From Deferribacteraceae bacterium UBA6793 (GTDB lineage Bacteria > Chrysiogenota > Deferribacteres > Deferribacterales > Geovibrionaceae): a stretch of 64,000 nucleotides of DNA. This document shows, one piece after another, positions 58,197 through 64,000 of this stretch; the stretch's first letter is position 1; the number at the start of each line of letters is the position of its first letter. The notes beneath the pieces are model-generated. The model searched no databases. It saw only the letters and a list, made by a program, of their open reading frames with translations, and was not told the origin of the DNA. Where the stretch lies: positions 168,866-232,865 of the forward strand of contig DKFP01000006.1 in NCBI GenBank assembly GCA_002452405.1, given 5' to 3'. The translations under genes and the position numbers were made by a program.

Positions 58197-58204
58197 ACAT
58201 TTCT

Positions 58205-58966
58205 TTAAAAGTTCTTAATTATCAATTCTTTAGCATTTGTTTTATTGCCTTTCCCTAGAGTGTACTGGGTATTGACTGGTAACAGCTCAAATCCGCTGAA
58301 AATCTGCCTTATCTCCGGCACGTCATTTATCGACAGAATAAACTTACCTTCCAGCTTTGAAAGAGTCTCATTCAGCACCGAGAAGTCAGCCTTGCTGAAT
58401 ATCCCCTTGCCGTAGTCGTCCTCATTATCATAATAAGGCGGGTCGAGGTAAAACAGGCTGTAGGGTCTGTCGTACCTTTTCAGTATCTCAGTATAGTGCA
58501 GGTTCTCAATGTAGACCCTTGAAAGCCTTAAATGTGCCGCAGAGAGGTCTTCCTCTATGCGCATAAGATTGAAGCTGGGCGGAGAGCTGGGGGCATAGCC
58601 AAAGTTTTGCCCTGCGACCTTCCCTCCGAACGCTGTTTTCGCCAGATAATAGTATCTTACCGCACGCTGGATATCCGTAAGAGTCTCCGGCGGGATCTGC
58701 TGTAACCTTTGAAACTCATCTCTGCTTACCAGCATCCATTTAAGCTGTCTGTAAAACTCTTCTAAATGGTGTTTAACGACCCTGTAAAGAGTGATTAGAT
58801 CGCTGTTAATGTCGTTCAGAACCTCGGTGTGTGATGGCTCTTTGCGAAAGAAGATGTTGCCCGCCCCGGCGAACACCTCCACATAACACTGATGCTGTGG
58901 AAAGTGACCTATTATTGTCTTTGCAAGTTTGCTCTTGCCTCCAATATAAGGGATTATAGCACCCAT
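58205..58966 (-). CDS. DNA adenine methylase (Dam-type), intact
   Basis: A 253-residue D12-class methylase: IPYIGGKSKLAKTIIGHFPQHQCYVEVFAGAGN, LFYLDPPYYDNEDDYG. Catalytic DPPY intact. Close paralogue of the amber-interrupted gene at 6477-7280, with the same domain order. Probably protects phage DNA from restriction or masks it from host sensing. Confidence 0.92.
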   Translation of the reverse strand: MGAIIPYIGGKSKLAKTIIGHFPQHQCYVEVFAGAGNIFFRKEPSHTEVLNDINSDLITLYRVVKHHLEEFYRQLKWMLVSRDEFQRLQQIPPETLTDIQRAVRYYYLAKTAFGGKVAGQNFGYAPSSPPSFNLMRIEEDLSAAHLRLSRVYIENLHYTEILKRYDRPYSLFYLDPPYYDNEDDYGKGIFSKADFSVLNETLSKLEGKFILSINDVPEIRQIFSGFELLPVNTQYTLGKGNKTNAKELIIKNF

Positions 58967-59115
58967 AAGTATACACTCCTATTGACCATTTTGTGACTGC
59001 TCTGCTACAATCCCCTTGCCCAAATTGCGCAAAAAAGGGCTGGGCGGCAGCAGATATCTGTGGGAGTGTTTGCGCACTTCCAGCTCGTAGTTACAGCTAC
59101 GAACTTGCCGTCCTT

Positions 59116-59676
59116 TTATTCTGTTATTAAGCCGTGCCCGACTAAGATTGTGTTCACAAGCCCTTCCAACTCTTCACTTTTAACTCTGCTTGAGATGTCT
59201 GACTGAATTAGATGAATTGTTGATGATGCAGACATAATACTTTCAAAATCATTCAAATCTATGAGACCTGAAGACAGCAGAACGACCTTGTTTGCCGCAG
59301 TTGCGACTCCGAGTCTGCCGAAACCTGCCGCAGTTTGAACCAACTCACCGCCAACGCCGACATAAACAGATCCGCCGACCGTGAAAGATGCGTAATCCAG
59401 CGTAATTTCGACCCCTACATCGCATATTGCGAAAAACTGTGTTCCATCCGCCGCATCTGAAGCAGCGACACCATGGAGCTGCTCACCGAGTTCGGCATGT
59501 TTGTATTTTCCGTCAGACAGCATTGTGACTGCGTGACCTTTTATAATCGTTCCTGTCGCTGTGCAAAGGCGGGTACGTCCGCGTTCTATCATATCCACGG
59601 CAGCGTTATAGACTGCCGCCGGGTCTGTCAGGGATGTTGGCATCTTAGGCAAACCGTAGTTTTCAGTGTAGCTCAT
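59116..59676 (-). CDS. Phage structural protein (decoration/tail-associated)
   Basis: A 186-residue protein (MSYTENYGLPKMPTSLTDPAAVYNAAVDMIERG, IKGHAVTMLSDGKYKHAELGEQLHGVAASDAADG, VGGSVYVGVGGELVQTAAGFGRLGVA). The middle resembles DUF2190-type small beta decoration proteins. The 149-bp gap between it and the methylase holds a CGTAG/CTACG hairpin and no gene. Confidence 0.6.
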   Translation of the reverse strand: MSYTENYGLPKMPTSLTDPAAVYNAAVDMIERGRTRLCTATGTIIKGHAVTMLSDGKYKHAELGEQLHGVAASDAADGTQFFAICDVGVEITLDYASFTVGGSVYVGVGGELVQTAAGFGRLGVATAANKVVLLSSGLIDLNDFESIMSASSTIHLIQSDISSRVKSEELEGLVNTILVGHGLITE

Positions 59677-62600
59677 GATATCACCTCCAAAGTTTTTGTA
59701 GCCGCCGCCGAACTTCCGGCAGCGCAGTTTTTAACGATTGAGACTGTCAGCTCCGACGGACTGCCGTCCGACGTCCAATCTGTCTCTGAATATACATATA
59801 TGGCATCTGCGGTTGTTACAGAGCGCTTAACGTCACCGTCTACGAACACAGAAACGGAGAAATTGATAAAGTCCGTATCTTCCATCATGGCGTTCAGCCT
59901 GCTCCGGTTGCGTGTCACCCATGTTACCGTGAGGTCTCCGGCACTGAACAGTTTCGCATCTCCCATGCCGTTCACTGATATATTATCAACTTTCAGCGGG
60001 CGGTCGCCCTCTGCTTCGAATTTATCATTATATGCTGTGCAGTCTGAAAGTTCCTGAACTGCTCCGGCAGCATTGTAAGCGGCGAACTTGTAATAGAATG
60101 TGTTCCCTGAAAGCGTTGCGGGTTTCTCTCTGAAGAACATATCAGAAGACAGAAACACTATTTGTCCCGGCTTAATATGCGAGAATCCGTTCAGTGTCGG
60201 GCATCCCATTACATCTGCGATAAGCGTGTCGATTTCCCATGTCCTCGCACCGATCTGGAGAGCAGAACCAATCCGCAGAAACATTCCAGAGCCGGGCATA
60301 TATGCAAGATTATTAAAACCGCCGAGCAGGAACGTATCAATGTCAGCATAGCTGTTCAGCGTTTCGTCAGAAGTGATGCGCACAACAAGACTGTCTTCAA
60401 AAACGTTGAGCACGTCGCCGTATGCCGCAACTGCTTCTGTGTTGTCTACATATGAATATGTACTGTTATCAGAACTTTCATAAATTGCAGAACCTACATA
60501 ACCTGTGTCGTCTGCAAGCGGGGCAACAGCGAGAACATAACCTGTTTTTCCGCCTGTTATTAATTTCGGAAGTTCAAGTATGAATGCTGTATCAATAGAC
60601 TGCAGAGGCAGCCTGACAGACGAGACAGAGCCGCGGGCAGACGCAGGCACTGCGCCAGTTTCGACATACCCGCTAACTTGCTGTAGTTTAACAGACAGCT
60701 CGTAATTTTCTGACAGTTCTGTTTCAAGAACGAGCATAGAAACATGAAGCCCTGATGCCTCATGTTTCAGCTTCACGAGTGTTCCGACTTCAAAATATCT
60801 ATTGAAACGAAGACCCGTTTTCAACGTTATCTCAAGCGGTCGCTCCATATTTTTCTGTAAATAGTAATCAGCAAGCCATTGAGCATACGTGCCCGAAGTG
60901 CACGCGAGCATTTCCATTTGAACGTCGCGGTTTCCTGATTTATCAATATCGCACTCGTCGCTTGCCGCTTCTGTCGTTCTGTCGTATTTCTTATCTCTGT
61001 CAGAATAGTTGATACGAACTTTATTCTTTGTTTCAGACACAGCACGACGTTTTATATCTACGTTGCTCGATGCGAGTATCACGTCTGCTATTTCAAGTTC
61101 ATAATCGTAAGCGGAACCATTTATCACATATTTGCCATTATTCGCTAAAGCCGCAAAATTGAAAGTTGTAGTTACATCATCAAAACTCATTCTGATAAAA
61201 AATGGATGATATCGTGATAATTCATCAAGAGCGTCAACAAGAGTAATTTCATCATTATAAAGAGGACTGATTTTATATATTGTGCCATCATTGACATAAC
61301 TCAGAAACTGTATTTGTCCCATGTTTTCACTGTAAATTGAACCGATTCCGTTCACACGAAATGCGTTTTCATTGGCATCAGTATATTTCCCGAGCGCAAG
61401 ACCTGACCTGCCATACATCAGCTCAGCTGCGACAGTGACAGGTGTGATATCAGTAATAACAGTAATCGGAACCCATAAGTGTTCGGTTTTCGTTTCAATG
61501 ACGGGCGGAATCTCGCCGACGTACGCATGTCTGTAATAATACATGCGACGAAGATACATAATTACGTCAGCCCAGATAACTTCCGGTTCTTCCTGAAAAA
61601 CAGGCAACTCAACACCATAGAATGGATATGCGCGCTTTGTTATTTCGACATTAATATCGAAATGGTCTTCATATTGAGAAAATTCAGGAATCGTAATTTC
61701 ATATCTGCTTAAAAGTTCGCTTGTGTCACGCTCCCAGTCGCGACCTACGAATACAGTACGTTCAAAATTTTCTCCGACTAAGTGAAGATAAAAACTCCAT
61801 ATGCCGCCTATATACTTAATGTCATTTCCGCCGGACAGATAATCAGCCGGAGTCGTTTTCAGAATGCAATACTGAAACGCATCAAAAGATTTCCAGTTGT
61901 CGATACCTGCGGACTGCTGACTAAGCACGAACGAGCCGCTGAACACCCAACGCTTTTTATCATAACGCTCTCGCAGCGCCCAGACTTCACACGACACAAT
62001 TGCAACATCTGAATAGTCAGTCTGCCCCGGTGCGAATTTATCAGGATGCACAACGTATGACCTTATTTTTTTGTATGTATCATAGTAAACAGTCGCAAAT
62101 CGCCCGAACCCTAAAGCACGAAAAACATCGTCGTTAGGGTCTTCGTCTGTTTCGATTACAACATCATATAAGCCTTTGAAATTATCTGAACCTATTGTTT
62201 CCTGAGTTCCCGTCCCATTTTTGTAATAATAACTTGAATATTCAACTTGCTTGACACCCGCTTGCCTGACATACGGTACATCGCTCATATCATTGCCGAG
62301 TTCGCCGAATCCGCCGAGCCACGCAGAACCATTGTATGGCAGTGACAATACAAAAGACAGCGCAGGAATAGACGGCGATGAGCCGAGGTCGAAGTCTTCA
62401 AATACGCAGTAACAAACGTTTCTGTACGCTGTAGCATTTTCCATATTTGTAGCGAGCAACGGATCTATTGCCTGATTTCCGTGCCCGCTATAGAAACGTA
62501 TATTCGTGTACTTTCCTAAATCCAGTTCTTCATCATTTTTGTATATTTTTACGAGATTTGCCGAATAGCCGTTTGTATGACACAAAGATATCGCGAACGA

Positions 62601-62867
62601 CAAAGTATATGTATATGACGTGTAACTGCCGCCGCCACCGCCTTTGCCCGCTTTTTGCTTGTGCTTATGAGATTTCAGCTTGTCGTACCAGATTATATTG
62701 CCAGACAGCTTTCGCTCACCAAGAAGCACAGGAATACGGGTTCCTTCGGCTATACTCGGCAGTGTTATACCGTTGTCCGCTTTTTGTCCTGACACTTTTG
62801 TCGGAAAAATCCAGCGTATGAGATAGCTGGCGGCAAAAGAGAGTGCTGTTGTCGCTAAAATCTGCAT
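59673..62867 (-). CDS. Tail tip/host-specificity protein (GTA gp15-like)
   Basis: A 1064-residue tail protein: hydrophobic N-terminus (ILATTALSFAASYLIRWIFP), GTRIPVLLGERKLSGNIIWYDKL, a Gly-rich loop with TSYTYTLSFAISLCHT, and a phage-tail-3 domain with fibronectin-like end domains. Long central proteins of this sort form the tip that contacts the host surface. ATG at 62867 follows GGAGG by 5 bp. Confidence 0.82.
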   Translation of the reverse strand: MQILATTALSFAASYLIRWIFPTKVSGQKADNGITLPSIAEGTRIPVLLGERKLSGNIIWYDKLKSHKHKQKAGKGGGGGSYTSYTYTLSFAISLCHTNGYSANLVKIYKNDEELDLGKYTNIRFYSGHGNQAIDPLLATNMENATAYRNVCYCVFEDFDLGSSPSIPALSFVLSLPYNGSAWLGGFGELGNDMSDVPYVRQAGVKQVEYSSYYYKNGTGTQETIGSDNFKGLYDVVIETDEDPNDDVFRALGFGRFATVYYDTYKKIRSYVVHPDKFAPGQTDYSDVAIVSCEVWALRERYDKKRWVFSGSFVLSQQSAGIDNWKSFDAFQYCILKTTPADYLSGGNDIKYIGGIWSFYLHLVGENFERTVFVGRDWERDTSELLSRYEITIPEFSQYEDHFDINVEITKRAYPFYGVELPVFQEEPEVIWADVIMYLRRMYYYRHAYVGEIPPVIETKTEHLWVPITVITDITPVTVAAELMYGRSGLALGKYTDANENAFRVNGIGSIYSENMGQIQFLSYVNDGTIYKISPLYNDEITLVDALDELSRYHPFFIRMSFDDVTTTFNFAALANNGKYVINGSAYDYELEIADVILASSNVDIKRRAVSETKNKVRINYSDRDKKYDRTTEAASDECDIDKSGNRDVQMEMLACTSGTYAQWLADYYLQKNMERPLEITLKTGLRFNRYFEVGTLVKLKHEASGLHVSMLVLETELSENYELSVKLQQVSGYVETGAVPASARGSVSSVRLPLQSIDTAFILELPKLITGGKTGYVLAVAPLADDTGYVGSAIYESSDNSTYSYVDNTEAVAAYGDVLNVFEDSLVVRITSDETLNSYADIDTFLLGGFNNLAYMPGSGMFLRIGSALQIGARTWEIDTLIADVMGCPTLNGFSHIKPGQIVFLSSDMFFREKPATLSGNTFYYKFAAYNAAGAVQELSDCTAYNDKFEAEGDRPLKVDNISVNGMGDAKLFSAGDLTVTWVTRNRSRLNAMMEDTDFINFSVSVFVDGDVKRSVTTADAIYVYSETDWTSDGSPSELTVSIVKNCAAGSSAAATKTLEVIS

Positions 62868-63271
62868 CCGAACCTCCATACAGAATGAAATCTGTTTCGA
62901 ATATCAGACAGCGGGAAATACACAACACCGCGCACTATGTGAGCGTGCACGCCGATTCCGTTTTCAACATAGAAGCCGACGTGTGATGCGCATTTGCCGT
63001 AGCTGTAGCAGAGAACGTCGCCGAATTGCATATCATCAGGCTTTATCTGAACACACTCTCTTTCGAGTGCTTCAATGACGCCTGAGCGCGTATTATGCTG
63101 TGCCCAGTCCCGTGGATACCATCCAAGCATGACTGATTTATCAAGCCAGCCCATCTCTTTTGCAACCTCCACAACGAACCACGCGCAGTCAACACCTGAA
63201 CCTTTAATACGCTGAAAATGTCGCCACGGTGTTCCGCGCCAGCTTTCAATAACTTTTTTAAACTCGTCCAT
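62855..63271 (-). CDS. NlpC/P60-family tail peptidase
   Basis: A 138-residue NlpC/P60 protein with catalytic Cys in GSGVDCAWFVVEVAKEMGW and His in KCASHVGFYVENGIGVHAH. It probably cleaves peptidoglycan during DNA entry or processes the tail tip. Standard gene order DUF2163-NlpC-tip. Confidence 0.88.
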   Translation of the reverse strand: MDEFKKVIESWRGTPWRHFQRIKGSGVDCAWFVVEVAKEMGWLDKSVMLGWYPRDWAQHNTRSGVIEALERECVQIKPDDMQFGDVLCYSYGKCASHVGFYVENGIGVHAHIVRGVVYFPLSDIRNRFHSVWRFGCRF

Positions 63272-63272
63272 G

Positions 63273-64000
63273 TTACACCTTCAGCGCCGTGTCTGATTCG
63301 GGAATATACTCGAAACCAAGGAAGTTGATGAGATTATTGAATTTGTTTTTACATGTATCTGACGACTTGTCACAGCCTGCCCAGACAGAAAATGTATCTC
63401 CGACGGCAAACTCGTTCCAGAACGGCTTATCAAGATACATTACGCCAACGTTTGTTGGCATCAACATGTAAACAGCAGAGAACAAAGACCACGCAGACGG
63501 GTCCGACATGCCGTAACGGACAAAATCTTCATTACTGAGTTTCGATGAAGACGACAGCATAACACGTCTTGACTGCCCGGTATTTGCTCCTGACGTAACA
63601 GTCATTATGCCGCTCCGAAACCAATTAGCCCCGAAATTCTCAAGACCGATTGACACTACGATGCGTTTATCATCTTCATAAATACCGTCAATAGCTGCAT
63701 CAGCTCTGAACGCATCTTTATCAACCCGACAGTTATAGTCGTATAATGTGTGATTACACTGACGCTGATAGACAAATTTCGGGATTGTCTCTTCGAGATA
63801 GTGCATCAATGTCTTTACTTTTAGTGTCACTTCGCTGAGTGTTGCATTTATCTCTCCGGCGACGTGTCCTCGCCACCAGTATTCATAAGCCTGCTGCTTA
63901 TGCTCGTATACAATCAGATTCAGTTCTGCACCGTCGAAATAGCCGTCTTTTGCCATGCCCAGCACGTTCCTGCTATCCATTTCAACGGCGTTTATTCCCA
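63273..64000 (-). CDS. DUF2163-family tail protein (partial)
   Basis: The frame is open through the right edge; at least 240 residues are visible (NAVEMDSRNVLGMAKDGYFDGAELNLIVYEHKQQAYEYWWRGHVAGEINATLSEVTLKV, with CNHTLYDYNC cysteines). Matches the GTA gp13/BR0599-type hub protein. The N-terminal ~40-50 residues lie outside the window. Confidence 0.85.
   Translation of the reverse strand, partial: GINAVEMDSRNVLGMAKDGYFDGAELNLIVYEHKQQAYEYWWRGHVAGEINATLSEVTLKVKTLMHYLEETIPKFVYQRQCNHTLYDYNCRVDKDAFRADAAIDGIYEDDKRIVVSIGLENFGANWFRSGIMTVTSGANTGQSRRVMLSSSSKLSNEDFVRYGMSDPSAWSLFSAVYMLMPTNVGVMYLDKPFWNEFAVGDTFSVWAGCDKSSDTCKNKFNNLINFLGFEYIPESDTALKV

Larger units (their letters stand above)
58199..64000 (-). 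mobile_element. Second prophage (partial), siphovirus/GTA-like tail end
   Basis: Five minus-strand genes run to the right edge: tail-tip genes of the GTA/siphophage type followed by an adenine methylase as last gene, the same last position as in the first prophage. The left boundary is placed after the terminator at 58172-58196 by inference; no attachment repeat can be seen because the other end is outside the window. Confidence 0.7.

Noticed and set aside
57740..58208. Open frames across array 2.
   Set aside because: Translations of repeats and spacers.

Overview
The window reads as a Gram-negative, flagellated bacterial chromosome of moderate GC. A Deferribacterota-like organism is my guess from the overall style of the genes; no marker in the window proves it. 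Host genes occupy 36-6393: a PAS histidine kinase, a flagellar rod/hook-type protein, a CoA-binding protein, a PhnD-like binding protein, an SH3-repeat protein, a CsoR-regulated P1B metal ATPase and tRNA-Leu(CAG).

Positions 6338-47456 are a complete 41-kb prophage inserted in the tRNA-Leu gene, bounded by a 57-bp direct repeat (attL 6338-6394, attR 47400-47456) with the tyrosine integrase next to attR. It is a mosaic: lambda-type head (terminase, portal, S49 protease, decoration and major capsid protein) and P2-type contractile tail (sheath, tube, E/E' frameshift, tape measure, X, D, V, U, W, J, I, fibre, fibre assembly). The early region encodes an AEP-type primase, a D5-like helicase, SSB, a C5 DNA methyltransferase, a radical SAM protein, a MazG-like protein and an Ogr-like zinc protein. 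A CI-like repressor faces the early operon across a palindromic operator. Two morons stand out: a BRO antirepressor inside the tail operon, and a small acidic protein plus HTH protein under a promoter with a palindromic operator (anti-CRISPR/Aca-like layout).

Positions 47776-58098 are a type I-F CRISPR-Cas locus: array 1 (19 spacers), cas1, cas2-3, csy1-csy2-csy3-csy4, array 2 (9 spacers). Array 1 starts only 388 bp beyond attR. One spacer from each array matches a gene of the adjacent prophage imperfectly (ssb 27/32, C5 methyltransferase 25/32), each with a correct CC PAM.

The most interesting element is in the cas3-csy1 gap. On the minus strand lies a degenerate mini-CRISPR (repeat-like, 30-nt spacer-like, repeat-like; 53206-53291). 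Its pseudo-spacer matches 20 of 22 nt of a site beside the csy promoter. That site has a CC PAM, and the only two mismatches fall at positions 6 and 18, which Cascade-type complexes do not read. This is the layout expected of a Cre-type (CreA/CreR) regulatory crRNA. A 56-codon ORF lies between that promoter and csy1.

From about 58199 to the right edge, a second, different (GTA/siphophage-like) tail module begins, with an intact copy of the DNA adenine methylase that is interrupted by a stop codon in the first prophage.
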